Shown: positions 25,795-33,694 of the stretch, piece by piece | How positions within the stretch are numbered: the stretch's first letter is position 1 | Layout: each line of letters begins with the position of its first letter | Source of the DNA: an uncultured Lachnospiraceae bacterium | GTDB lineage: Bacteria; Bacillota; Clostridia; Lachnospirales; Lachnospiraceae | Direction: 5' to 3' | Length of the DNA: 63,738 nt | NCBI GenBank assembly: GCA_910576895.1 | Contig: CAJTJZ010000010.1 | Span: 17,009-80,746 of the forward strand | Made by a program: the position numbers and the translations under genes | Notes under the pieces: model-generated | Databases searched by the model: none | Seen by the model: only the letters and a program-made list of their open reading frames with translations | Told to the model about the DNA's origin: nothing

Positions 25795-26550
25795 ATGGCA
25801 GTAATTATTAAAAATCAAAAGCAAATTGAGCTTATGCGTGAAGCAGGCAGGATTCTTGCGATTGTACATGAGGAATTAAAAGAATTTATTCGTCCGGGAA
25901 TCAGTACCTTAGATATTGATCGAAAAGGAAAGGCCATTATTGATAGATTTGGCTGTATCCCTTCTTTTCTAAATTATGAAGGTTATCCGGCATCTATCTG
26001 TGTTTCTGTGAATGAAGAAGTAGTACATGGGATTCCCAAAAAGAAACGGATTTTAAAAGAAGGTGATATTGTTAGTCTGGATGCAGGTGTGATTTATAAA
26101 GGATATCATTCTGATGCTGCTAGAACATGGCCAGTTGGAACTGTTAGTAAAGAAACACAAAAATTACTTGATGTAACAAAGCAAAGCTTTTATGAAGGAA
26201 TTAAATTTGCAAGGGCAGGAAGACATTTACATGAGATTTCTCGTGCAATTCAAAAATATGTAGAATCAAATGGATTTTCTGTAGTACGTGATCTTGTTGG
26301 GCATGGTGTTGGAGCTGATCTTCATGAAGATCCTCAAGTACCAAATTTTAAGCCAATTGGCAGAGGAATTTTATTGCAGCCCGGAATGACACTTGCAATT
26401 GAACCAATGGTAAATGCAGGAAAAAAAGATGTTTGGTGGCTAGATGATGATTGGACAGTTGTTACAAAAGATGGTTCTAAATCAGCACATTATGAGAATA
26501 CGATATTAATTACAGAGGGAGAACCAGAAATCTTAAGTATTCAAAAATAA
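25795..26550 (+). CDS. map: Methionine aminopeptidase, type I
   Basis: 251 residues. Metal ligands are recognisable: D in SLDAGVIYKGYHSDAART (two Asp), H in GHGVGADLHEDPQVPN, E in LAIEPMVNAG and the last E in HYENTILIT. Removes the initiator Met from nascent proteins. GAAAGAAGG precedes the ATG. Between it and infA the usual KOW-domain gene is absent; a GCTTGCT/AGCAAGC hairpin sits there instead. Confidence 0.96.
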   Translation: MAVIIKNQKQIELMREAGRILAIVHEELKEFIRPGISTLDIDRKGKAIIDRFGCIPSFLNYEGYPASICVSVNEEVVHGIPKKKRILKEGDIVSLDAGVIYKGYHSDAARTWPVGTVSKETQKLLDVTKQSFYEGIKFARAGRHLHEISRAIQKYVESNGFSVVRDLVGHGVGADLHEDPQVPNFKPIGRGILLQPGMTLAIEPMVNAGKKDVWWLDDDWTVVTKDGSKSAHYENTILITEGEPEILSIQK

Positions 26551-26575
26551 AATATAAAAATAAGGAAAGAAGTAG

Positions 26576-26595
26576 GCTTGCTATTACCAGCAAGC
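26576..26595 (+). repeat. Stem-loop in the map-infA gap
   Basis: GCTTGCT-attacc-AGCAAGC, a perfect 7-bp stem just upstream of the infA ribosome binding site AAAGGAG. Confidence 0.5.
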
Positions 26596-26616
26596 ATTGT
26601 AAAGAAAGGAGATTTT

Positions 26617-26835
26617 ATGTCAAAGGCAGATGTACTTGAAATTGAAGGAACTGTTGTAGAAAAACTTCCAAATGCAATGTTTCGTGTAGAACTAGAAAAC
26701 GGTCATATTGTATTGGGGCATATTAGTGGAAAATTGCGTATGAATTTTATTCGTATTCTTCCGGGAGATAAGGTAACTATGGAAATGTCACCTTATGATT
26801 TAACAAAAGGAAGAATTATTTGGCGAGATAAGTAA
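26617..26835 (+). CDS. infA: Translation initiation factor IF-1
   Basis: 72 residues from ATG 26617 (MSKADVLEIEGTVVEKLPNA), with AAAGGAG upstream; codons 5' of it are the hairpin. FRVELENGHIVLGHISGKLR and TMEMSPYDLTKGRI are the IF-1 OB fold. Last gene of the operon here: rpmJ and rpsM do not follow. Confidence 0.96.
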   Translation: MSKADVLEIEGTVVEKLPNAMFRVELENGHIVLGHISGKLRMNFIRILPGDKVTMEMSPYDLTKGRIIWRDK

Positions 26836-26864
26836 AATAATTTAAAAAATGGATTAGATAAAAA

Positions 26865-26907
26865 ATGATACAGGATATGGAAACTATTTATAAATATTCT
26901 GTATCAT
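26865..26907. terminator. Probable terminator at the end of the S10-spc operon
   Basis: AAAAATGATACAG (26861-26873) pairs with CTGTATCATTT (26899-26909); 9 perfect bases plus A/T. The T run is short. It lies between infA and the converging tatD. Confidence 0.5.
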
Positions 26908-26970
26908 TTCTTGCCATGCTTGCAAAGTAAGTATGACTTTTGTTCTAATATTGTAGAAAAGATAGAAAAA

Positions 26971-27735
26971 TTATAAGCGATAAAATTTTTTTGCATTTCC
27001 TGTCGTGGTTTCTATTACTGTTTCTATAGAAATATTTTTTAATCGAGCAATTTCTTCAATAACATAAGAAAGATATCCAGAGAAATTTCGTTTTCCTCTA
27101 TATGGTACAGGGGCAAGATAAGGACAATCAGTTTCCAATAAAAGCTGTGAAAGAGGCATATATTCTACAACTTCTTTTAATTTTTTACTATTTTGAAAGG
27201 TAACGACCCCACCAATGCCAAGATAAAATCCCATTGTAAGATATTTTTTTGCTATTTCTTTACTATAAGAAAAGCAATGAATGACTCCATTTTGTCCATT
27301 AGAATATTCTGATTTTATCATATTAAAAGTGTCTTCTGCGGCATCTCTGCTATGAATAATAAAAGGCATATCTAATTCTTTAGCAAGAGAAAGCTGACGT
27401 AGAAACCATGTTTTTTGAATTGCTTTGTCTGGTTCTTTCCAGTGATAATCTAATCCAATTTCACCAATTGCTACAATTTTTTCCTGCTTTGCCTGTTCTT
27501 GTAAGTATGCAAAAGATTCTTCGGTAAGTTCACCTGTTTCTGAAGGATGAACACCAACTGTACCATAAATAAAATCATATTTTTTTGTTAGATCTAAGGT
27601 GGTTTTTATAGATGCCAGACTAGAACTAACATTAACAACAGTACCAATATTATGATTTTTTAGATCGGCTAAAACAAGTTCTCTATCGTGATCAAATTCT
27701 TTATCATCATAATGTGTATGAGTATCAAAAATCAT
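26971..27735 (-). CDS. TatD family metal-dependent DNase
   Basis: 254 residues. Metal-site motifs in order: DTHTHYDD (HxH), GEIGLDYHW (Glu), IHSRDAAEDT (His), HCFSYSKE (His) and ETDCPYLAP (Asp). TatD-family proteins are TIM-barrel 3'-5' exonucleases or deoxyribonucleases of DNA repair. Single gene on the minus strand, converging on infA; GGAGA precedes ATG 27735. The TatD-associated radical SAM gene lies at 666-1265. Confidence 0.93.
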   Translation of the reverse strand: MIFDTHTHYDDKEFDHDRELVLADLKNHNIGTVVNVSSSLASIKTTLDLTKKYDFIYGTVGVHPSETGELTEESFAYLQEQAKQEKIVAIGEIGLDYHWKEPDKAIQKTWFLRQLSLAKELDMPFIIHSRDAAEDTFNMIKSEYSNGQNGVIHCFSYSKEIAKKYLTMGFYLGIGGVVTFQNSKKLKEVVEYMPLSQLLLETDCPYLAPVPYRGKRNFSGYLSYVIEEIARLKNISIETVIETTTGNAKKFYRL

Positions 27736-27931
27736 AAAAATAATCTCCTTTTTTCATAATTTGCATTTATTTTATCATATAATTGTGAATATTTCCATCT
27801 TTAAATGTAATAAAAATTTAATGGAAATCTGGTAGAAATCTTCTTTAGATTATGATATGATAGTAGCGAAATAAGTCAAAATTTATAGATATTTGCAGAA
27901 ATAAAAGTAAAATTAAGAAAGGATGAATGTT

Positions 27932-28840
27932 ATGAATAAGAAAATGAAATATATCGTTCTTTTTGGAATCTTATTTGGAACAATATTGACAGCATTTGTT
28001 TCTGTTCCTAGTGTTTTTGCAGATAGTGAACCAAAAGAACAATATTTGGTACTTGGTGAGGATTTAAAAGATTCTGAGAAAGAAACGGTATTAGAAATTC
28101 TTGGTGTAGAAGATATCAATGATTATAATGTAACTTATACAACGCATGAAGATGAAGTAAAATATCTTGGAAATTATCTGGATGCATCTGTGATTGGAAC
28201 AAGAGCATTATCTTCTGTGCTTATTACAAAAACAGAAAAGGATAGTGGTATTGCAATTACAACAGTAAATATTAATTATTGTACACAGGAAATGTATCGC
28301 AATGCATTAATTACGGCTGGTGTAAAAGATATTAATGCTAAAATAGCAGGGCCTTTTTCTATTAGTGGTACAGCAGCACTTGCTAGTATGATGAAATCAT
28401 ATGAATTAATTACAGGGGAATCTTTAGATGAAACAGCGATGGATGTAGCAAATAATGAACTTGTTACAACTGCAGAATTAAGTGATCGTATTGGAAATGA
28501 AAAAGCGACGGAGTTAGTTGCTGCCCTAAAGCAGGAATTATTTGAAAAAAATGATGTGACATTAAAAAATATTGATGATGCGATTGATACTCTTTCTTCT
28601 AATATGGATGTTAGTTTATCGGAAACAGAAAAAGAAAAGTTAGTGGATCTTATGGCAGAAATTGATAAAGTTGATATTGATGTGGATGCGATTAAAACAC
28701 AAGCAGGCGAATTATATAATACAATTAAAAATATTTCCGATAAAATTGGCGATAAACAGAATGTTATTGAAAGTATTGGCAGCTTTTTTGGCAATATTAT
28801 TAATTCCATTGTTGATTTCTTTAAAGGGTTATTTGGATAA
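27932..28840 (+). CDS. DUF1002 domain secreted protein
   Basis: 302 residues from ATG 27932; GAAAGGATG touches the earlier ATG at 27923, so the second start has the better spacing. Residues 1-30 are a signal peptide ending near PSVFADSEP. The remainder matches DUF1002: EQYLVLGEDLKDSEKETVLE, then VNINYCTQEMYRNALITAGV, INAKIAGPFSISGTAALASM, and a Ser/Lys-rich helical tail. Exported, function unknown. Followed by azlC after 12 bases, though a functional link is not evident. Confidence 0.85.
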   Translation: MNKKMKYIVLFGILFGTILTAFVSVPSVFADSEPKEQYLVLGEDLKDSEKETVLEILGVEDINDYNVTYTTHEDEVKYLGNYLDASVIGTRALSSVLITKTEKDSGIAITTVNINYCTQEMYRNALITAGVKDINAKIAGPFSISGTAALASMMKSYELITGESLDETAMDVANNELVTTAELSDRIGNEKATELVAALKQELFEKNDVTLKNIDDAIDTLSSNMDVSLSETEKEKLVDLMAEIDKVDIDVDAIKTQAGELYNTIKNISDKIGDKQNVIESIGSFFGNIINSIVDFFKGLFG

Positions 28841-28852
28841 GGAAGGTAAGTC

Positions 28853-29575
28853 ATGACATATTCAGAATATAAAAAGGGATTTATGACAGGAATCCCTATT
28901 GGACTTGGTTATCTTCCTGTATCATTTACATTTGGACTAATGGCAGTTCAGGGTGGAATCCCACTTTGGCTAGCAGTCTTTATTTCATTAAGCAATTTAA
29001 CTTCTGCAGGGCAATTTGCAGGTACTACGCTGATTTTAGCAAATGCGGGATATTTTGAAATTGTATTGACAACATTTGTAATCAATTTACGTTATATGTT
29101 GATGTCTTTATCTCTTTCACAAAAGTTAGAACCTATGGTAACTACAGGAAAAAGACTTGTGATTGGATTTGGGATAACAGATGAAATTTTTGCTCTTGCT
29201 TCTTTAAGACAGGGAAAGATTTCAGCGGCATATATGTATGGCTTAATGACAACACCGATTTTTGGCTGGACATTAGGGACATTTTTAGGCGGATATACTT
29301 CATCACTTTTGCCAGATGCATTACAAAATGCTATGGGAATTGCATTATATACAATGTTTATTGCAATTATTATTCCACCGGCAAAAAAATCAAAAGAGAT
29401 AAGGATTGTGATTATTTTATCTATTGCCATTACTTGTATTTTAAAATATACAATTACGGCAATATCTTCTGGATTTCAGGTAATTATAGCAACCCTTATT
29501 TCGGCTTCTATTATGGCAATCATTGCTCCAATGAATCATTCTGATGAAAATGAAAAAAAGGAAGTAGAAAGATGA
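28853..29575 (+). CDS. azlC: AzlC family branched-chain amino acid exporter subunit
   Basis: 240 residues, about 7 membrane segments; GFMTGIPIGLGYLPVSFTFG at the N-terminus, NLTSAGQFAGTTLI and FVINLRYMLMSLSLSQKL are AzlC signatures. With AzlD it exports branched-chain amino acids or analogues (azaleucine resistance in Bacillus). GGAAGG precedes the ATG; its stop overlaps azlD by 4 bases. Confidence 0.93.
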   Translation: MTYSEYKKGFMTGIPIGLGYLPVSFTFGLMAVQGGIPLWLAVFISLSNLTSAGQFAGTTLILANAGYFEIVLTTFVINLRYMLMSLSLSQKLEPMVTTGKRLVIGFGITDEIFALASLRQGKISAAYMYGLMTTPIFGWTLGTFLGGYTSSLLPDALQNAMGIALYTMFIAIIIPPAKKSKEIRIVIILSIAITCILKYTITAISSGFQVIIATLISASIMAIIAPMNHSDENEKKEVER

Positions 29576-29871
29576 AAGCATTTTTTTGTGTAATTTTAAT
29601 GGCAGTTACAACTTATATTATTCGTGCACTTCCCATTACAATTTTGCGAAAAGAAATTAAGTCACAATTTTTAAAATCTTTTTTATATTATGTACCATAT
29701 GCAGTATTAGCATCTTTAACATTTCCGGCTATTTTTTCTTCTACTGGAAATATGGCAACAGGAATTCTTGGAACAATCACAGCACTGATACTTGCCTATA
29801 TGGAAAAAGGATTAGTTCTTGTAGCAGTGCTTGCTATTCTTATTGTTTATTTTAGTGCATTTTTTTTATAA
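29572..29871 (+). CDS. azlD: AzlD family transporter subunit
   Basis: 99 residues, four hydrophobic segments, with TYIIRALPITILRKE and a central FLYYVPYAVLASLTFPAI, both AzlD-like. Overlaps azlC by 4 bases (ATGA), the usual coupled arrangement of this two-part exporter. Confidence 0.9.
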   Translation: MKAFFCVILMAVTTYIIRALPITILRKEIKSQFLKSFLYYVPYAVLASLTFPAIFSSTGNMATGILGTITALILAYMEKGLVLVAVLAILIVYFSAFFL

Positions 29872-29880
29872 ATTTTGTTA

Positions 29881-30687
29881 CTAAAAAGAGGAAGGAAAAA
29901 CTGTTTGAAAAAGCTGAATGAATTCTCGATTGATTTTTAAGCTTCGAGAAAAATCGCTAGATTCCATTCCTTCTCCGCAAATGTCAATTCCTAATGGAAA
30001 AGAGTAATCAAGAAGCTGTTTACAAGCAGTTTTTAAATCTATGAAAGACATACTTCCTTGATCCCAATCAGTTTCTAGTTCTTCTTTGGAAAGAACATCT
30101 TTATCAATGGATAGAAAAATGGGATAATGAAGATAGTCTTGATATAGTTTTTTCCAGTTTTTATCTTTAGCTTCTTCTTTTAAAATGGTAATTGGAAGAA
30201 TCGTATCCTTTTTATGATAATGGCATTTTAAAATTTGGCTTGTTTCTGAAAAAACAGAAAAATTATTTTCTGTAAAAGATGTTTTCTTTGTGCCTTCTAA
30301 GGATTCCTTCCCAACATTAATCAAAAGCACTTCTTTTAATGTTTTTAATGTTTCTAATGATGTTAAAATCCAACTGCCACAAGAGAGCAGTTCAGGGAAG
30401 ATAGAAGGCTGCATATCGGTATGATGATCAAATACAAGTAAAGAAAAAGGATGATTAATTTTTTCTAAAAAAAATAGACTAAGATAGTGATAATTACCAG
30501 AACCTAAAAAATGAAGTCCATTTACAGAGAAAGAGTTCCAAATTTTTCTTAAGGCATTTGCAGAGCCTAGATCACAATAGGACTTTACACTTTCCATAGA
30601 AGTCAGATCTTGTTCATAGGCATTTGGTAAAAAATTTTTTAAATTTTGCATTTGATAAATAAAATCAAAAGATAAAATGATATTCAT
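29881..30687 (-). CDS. Arginase/ureohydrolase-fold protein
   Basis: 268 residues. VFDHHTDMQ (D-H-x-D pattern) and FLSIDKDVLSKEE (SxDxD pattern) are the two metal-binding motifs of arginases and agmatinases; HFLGSGNYHYLSL supplies the upstream His. The third residue set is degenerate (DKDVL not followed by DP), and overall similarity to true arginases is low, so the substrate is uncertain. Converges on azlD with a 9-base gap; GGAG precedes ATG 30687. Confidence 0.75.
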   Translation of the reverse strand: MNIILSFDFIYQMQNLKNFLPNAYEQDLTSMESVKSYCDLGSANALRKIWNSFSVNGLHFLGSGNYHYLSLFFLEKINHPFSLLVFDHHTDMQPSIFPELLSCGSWILTSLETLKTLKEVLLINVGKESLEGTKKTSFTENNFSVFSETSQILKCHYHKKDTILPITILKEEAKDKNWKKLYQDYLHYPIFLSIDKDVLSKEELETDWDQGSMSFIDLKTACKQLLDYSFPLGIDICGEGMESSDFSRSLKINREFIQLFQTVFPSSF

Positions 30688-30904
30688 AAATAGCTCCTTT
30701 TATATAATATGGTTTTTTTTATATTATCATAGCTTCTTTTTTAAAAATTTCAATCCATAATATAAAAAAATAGATGAAGTGGTTTGTAATTCTATTGTTT
30801 GTTAAATGTTTACTTAGAAAATTAAATAAGAAACAAACTTTAAAAAACAAAGAAAATACTTTAATTTTTAAGTAATATTATAAGAGAAAAGAGGAGTTTT
30901 TGAA

Positions 30905-30997
30905 ATGAAAAACGAAAAATATCAGCATGAAAAATGCGAAAAACCACGATTTTTGTATAAAATTCTTAAAAATTTACTGTTTTTACTTAAAAATTGA
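30905..30997 (+). CDS. Possible 30-residue small protein
   Basis: ATG 30905 with GAGGAG 8 bases upstream. The peptide has a charged N-terminal half (MKNEKYQHEKCEKPRF) and an amphipathic, Leu-rich C-terminal half. No homologue recognised. It ends just upstream of the promoter of the structured RNA. It could be a small membrane-active peptide or chance. Confidence 0.35.
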   Translation: MKNEKYQHEKCEKPRFLYKILKNLLFLLKN

Positions 30998-30999
30998 AG

Positions 31000-31028
31000 T
31001 TGACTTGCTAGAAAATAAATGGTATATT
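31000..31028 (+). promoter_or_regulatory. Promoter of the structured RNA gene
   Basis: TTGACT (31000-31005), 17-base spacer, TATATT (31023-31028). Predicted start near 31035. Confidence 0.7.
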
Positions 31029-31034
31029 AAGACT

Positions 31035-31221
31035 ATCAAAACAAGTTAAAAATTTCCAACGGAAATATAGAACTTTTACCAGCGGTTCTGCTTGTTTTGT
31101 GTTAGCAAATATCGAAAAAACGATATTGTGAAAGCTGGTAGATTTTTTATATTGCTAACTCCCTCTCATTTGTTAAGCCGCTAGGTCTCCCCTCCCCTTA
31201 TTACCTAGCGGCGTTTTTTTA
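31035..31221 (+). ncRNA. Free-standing structured small RNA with pseudoknot, class not identified
   Basis: About 187 nt between a good promoter and an intrinsic terminator, with no gene on the same strand after it. By hand: P1 CAAAACAAG/CTTGTTTTG (31037-31045, 31091-31099) closes a junction with P2 TTTCC-aac-GGAAA (31053-31065) and P3 AGAAC/GTTCT (31069-31073, 31085-31089). The P3 loop contains TACCAGC (31077-31083), complementary to GCTGGTA (31134-31140), which lies inside P4 GTTAGCAA/TTGCTAAC (31101-31108, 31152-31159) beside hairpin P5 AATATCG/CGATATT (31108-31127). Such an elaborate fold argues for a real RNA. Candidates are raiA-motif RNA or 6S RNA; I could not decide. Not SRP RNA, tmRNA or RNase P by size and motifs. 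Confidence 0.7.
31177..31221 (+). terminator. Intrinsic terminator of the structured RNA
   Basis: GCCGCTAGGT (31177-31186) pairs perfectly with ACCTAGCGGC (31203-31212), followed by GTTTTTTT. Confidence 0.9.
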
Positions 31222-31552
31222 TTTCTTGTCAGTTTTGCCGAAGGTATGCGTGACTTGTATCCTGTTATATTTATAAAGCAATATTACTTTTCTTGTCAGG
31301 ATTATAAAAGGCAATGCTGACTCTTGTTCTCATTTGTTTGCTGTATATATTACAGTTGATGTATTTATTACCTCGTGGCCAACGAAGAACTTAAGGAGAA
31401 GTAGTGCCTATCCTGTTTTTCTTGGTATACTCCGCTTGTTCGTATTATCAGAATTTTTCCAAGAAACTTAAATAGCATACTTTATCTATTTTATACAGAA
31501 AATAGATAAGATGCAAGAAAATTTAAACGCAAAAGTCGCTCCTATTTGACAA
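31222..31552 (+). other. Gene-free stretch with degenerate repeats
   Basis: No convincing reading frame. Two degenerate copies of a ~37-base unit starting TTTCTTGTCAG (31222-31257 and 31289-31326), each able to fold through GTCA...TGAC; later TTTCTTGG (from about 31418) and CCAAGAAA (about 31458-31465) can pair. No promoter is clear. Origin unknown. Confidence 0.4.
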
Positions 31553-32413
31553 TTAAGGGGCTGTTTGTAAGAATTTTTTTAATTTTGGCATGACATGTTT
31601 TGCATCAGAATACCCAAGACGATACATAGCGTGAATTTTAGAAAGATTTTTTTCTAATCGGTTGATTTTTAAAGATTTTGATGGGCGAAATACAAAAGCC
31701 TTGCCTTCTGCTTCTTGTTTTGCTACTAATTCTAAAGCATGGTTATAGTGAAGATAACGTGCTTTATATGCCTGTATAAATTTCGGATAGTTTCGGTACA
31801 TATAAGCAACGGCAGGTAACATATGAGAAGGAGATTTTCGATAACCATAAGGACGTGTTAAGATAACAATATTTTTCTTATAACCATGTCGAATACTTGC
31901 AGCTAATGGAATACTATCACAGATACCCCCGTCAAGATAAAGACTTCCATGAATACCTACAATATGAGAAACAAGAGGAAGTGAAGCAGAGGCACGAACA
32001 TAGTCTAAATCTCTATGCATATCTTTGCAAAGCTTATATTCTGCATGTCCTGTAATTAAATTGCTGACTACGGCAAAACATTTTGTTTTATTATTTTGAA
32101 AAGTCTGATAGTCAAAAGGGATAAGTTTATTTGGAAGAATATTATAACAAAAATCTACACCAAAAATATCACCAGTTGTTAAAAGAGAATAAAATCCTAA
32201 ATAACGTTTGTCCTTAATATAATCGGTATTTACTTTTAGACTTCTTCCTTTTTGCCCTGAAATATAATTAATGCCATTAACAATACCAGCAGATACCCCA
32301 AATAAAGCATCTACTTTAATGGATTCTTCCAAAAAGCAATCAAGTACGCCAGCAGTATAAATGCCACGAATACCGCCGCCTTCTAAAACTAGACCTGTAT
32401 GTAATGTATTCAT
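31553..32413 (-). CDS. Patatin-like phospholipase
   Basis: 286 residues from ATG 32413 (MNTLHTGLVLEGGGIRGIYT); a GGAG lies 6-7 bases upstream of it, so it is preferred over the in-frame ATG at 32440. EGGGIRG is the oxyanion hole, FGVSAGIVNG the nucleophile elbow GxSxG, and LDGGICDSIPL holds the catalytic Asp. Family: lipid acyl hydrolases, cytoplasmic or membrane-associated; no signal peptide is seen. It follows the mecA gene on the minus strand with a short gap. Confidence 0.9.
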   Translation of the reverse strand: MNTLHTGLVLEGGGIRGIYTAGVLDCFLEESIKVDALFGVSAGIVNGINYISGQKGRSLKVNTDYIKDKRYLGFYSLLTTGDIFGVDFCYNILPNKLIPFDYQTFQNNKTKCFAVVSNLITGHAEYKLCKDMHRDLDYVRASASLPLVSHIVGIHGSLYLDGGICDSIPLAASIRHGYKKNIVILTRPYGYRKSPSHMLPAVAYMYRNYPKFIQAYKARYLHYNHALELVAKQEAEGKAFVFRPSKSLKINRLEKNLSKIHAMYRLGYSDAKHVMPKLKKFLQTAP

Positions 32414-32451
32414 AAGATTCTCCATTTCTAAAAATAACATAGATTTACTTG

Positions 32452-33084
32452 TTATAATTTTGCCAGTTGTTTTAGTGCTTGTTTTTTTAGAATTTCTTCA
32501 CAATGTTCTTTTAAGGAAGCATACATAATAGGATCTAAAGAATAAAGGATACCATATTCATTTGCAATTTCTGTGAAACTGCGAAATTTTTTGCGTTTTT
32601 CCAGTATACATAAGTAATAAAAGCCAGAAAGAGGCTCTTTATATAGAGAGCTTTTTTTGCCATAAATTCCATAAATCCGCTTTGCAAGCTGTTCTATTGG
32701 TTCAAAAGAAGAAAAACGATAAACAGCAAATAAAAATTTTTTATTCATTAATTCTGGAATCCTTGCAGGTGATGATTCCAAAGGTGTTTTTGCAAAACTC
32801 TCTTCCATTTTTGTATCCTGCTCATTATCAACATTTGTATCTTCCATTTCTGAAATGATAAGATCAACACGTTCATCTGGAAGTGGCATAACATGAACAG
32901 AGAGTTTTTGACCTTCCAGATCCATATTTAATTCTAAACATGCTTGCAAAATAATATGATTTAAAAATTCTTTTGCATTGTTTGTTCCTAAAATCATATC
33001 TTCTAATTGGATATTTTGTTCTTTTAATTCATCAAAGTTTAAAACACAGCGAAGTGCTTTTTCATTGATTTTCCAAAATTTCAT
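32452..33084 (-). CDS. mecA: MecA family adaptor protein
   Basis: 210 residues from ATG 33084 (MKFWKINEKALRCVLNFDEL), with GAGGTG 6 bases upstream. The N-terminal domain binds substrates; a charged linker near residues 90-120 and the C-terminal ClpC-binding-type domain (FSSFEPIEQLAKRIYGIYGK, GFYYLCILEKRKKFRSFTEI, in two blocks) follow. MecA delivers proteins such as ComK to ClpCP in Bacillus. The sequence is diverged but the domain order fits. Probably co-transcribed with the patatin gene. Confidence 0.8.
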   Translation of the reverse strand: MKFWKINEKALRCVLNFDELKEQNIQLEDMILGTNNAKEFLNHIILQACLELNMDLEGQKLSVHVMPLPDERVDLIISEMEDTNVDNEQDTKMEESFAKTPLESSPARIPELMNKKFLFAVYRFSSFEPIEQLAKRIYGIYGKKSSLYKEPLSGFYYLCILEKRKKFRSFTEIANEYGILYSLDPIMYASLKEHCEEILKKQALKQLAKL

Positions 33085-33252
33085 GTGCACACCTCAAAAC
33101 TTTATCTTTTTTTGTTTTATTATTTATAATAAGTAAATTATGATTGATTTTATAATTTCTTATAATAAAGAGTATAGATCTATAATGGAAAATTAGCAAG
33201 CAGTGATTTAGTAGTAAATTTGTAAAAATGTAACATTCTCTTGATATATTAC

Positions 33253-33281
33253 TTGACAAATACCCCTAGGGGGTATATAAT
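33253..33281 (+). promoter_or_regulatory. Promoter with embedded CsoR-type operator
   Basis: Consensus TTGACA (33253-33258), 17-base spacer and TATAAT (33276-33281). The spacer consists of the palindrome ATACCCC-TAG-GGGGTAT, the G/C-tract operator type bound by copper sensors of the CsoR family. A repressor bound here would block RNA polymerase directly. Confidence 0.9.
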
Positions 33282-33340
33282 ACAAAAAAAGATGGAAATA
33301 ATAATACAAAAGTATATCAATAGATAAGGATGAGAAATTT

Positions 33341-33649
33341 ATGAATATAGAAGAAAAGAACTGCTGTTATCAAAAGAAAAAAGAGCGTTCAGAAACAGAA
33401 TATAAAGATTTGATTCATCGCTTAAATAGAATTGAAGGACAAATACGAGGAATTAAAGGTATGGTGGAAAGAGATACGTATTGTACTGATATTTTAATTC
33501 AGGTGGCAGCAGTTAATGCAGCACTGAATAGTTTTAATAAAGTATTGCTTGCTAATCATATAAAAACTTGTGTGATCAATGATATTAAGGCAGGAAAAGA
33601 AGAAACGGTGGATGAGCTATTGGAAACATTACAGAAGTTAATGAAATAA
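33341..33649 (+). CDS. csoR: CsoR-like metal-sensing repressor
   Basis: 102 residues of the DUF156 family: HRLNRIEGQIRGIKGMVERD and the copper ligands C (TYCTDIL), H and C (NHIKTC), the Cys-His-Cys set of CsoR. It represses until Cu(I) binds. It is controlled by the operator-containing promoter 60 bases upstream and is followed by copA, the standard autoregulated copper-efflux arrangement. Confidence 0.9.
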   Translation: MNIEEKNCCYQKKKERSETEYKDLIHRLNRIEGQIRGIKGMVERDTYCTDILIQVAAVNAALNSFNKVLLANHIKTCVINDIKAGKEETVDELLETLQKLMK

Positions 33650-33694
33650 GAAAGATAAATAGAAAAAAGTTTCTAATATTTGGGAGGTATAGGA

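Noticed and set aside
31035..31221. Reading the structured RNA as a riboswitch
   Set aside because: The next gene is on the opposite strand and the RNA ends in its own terminator, so there is no same-strand gene to control.
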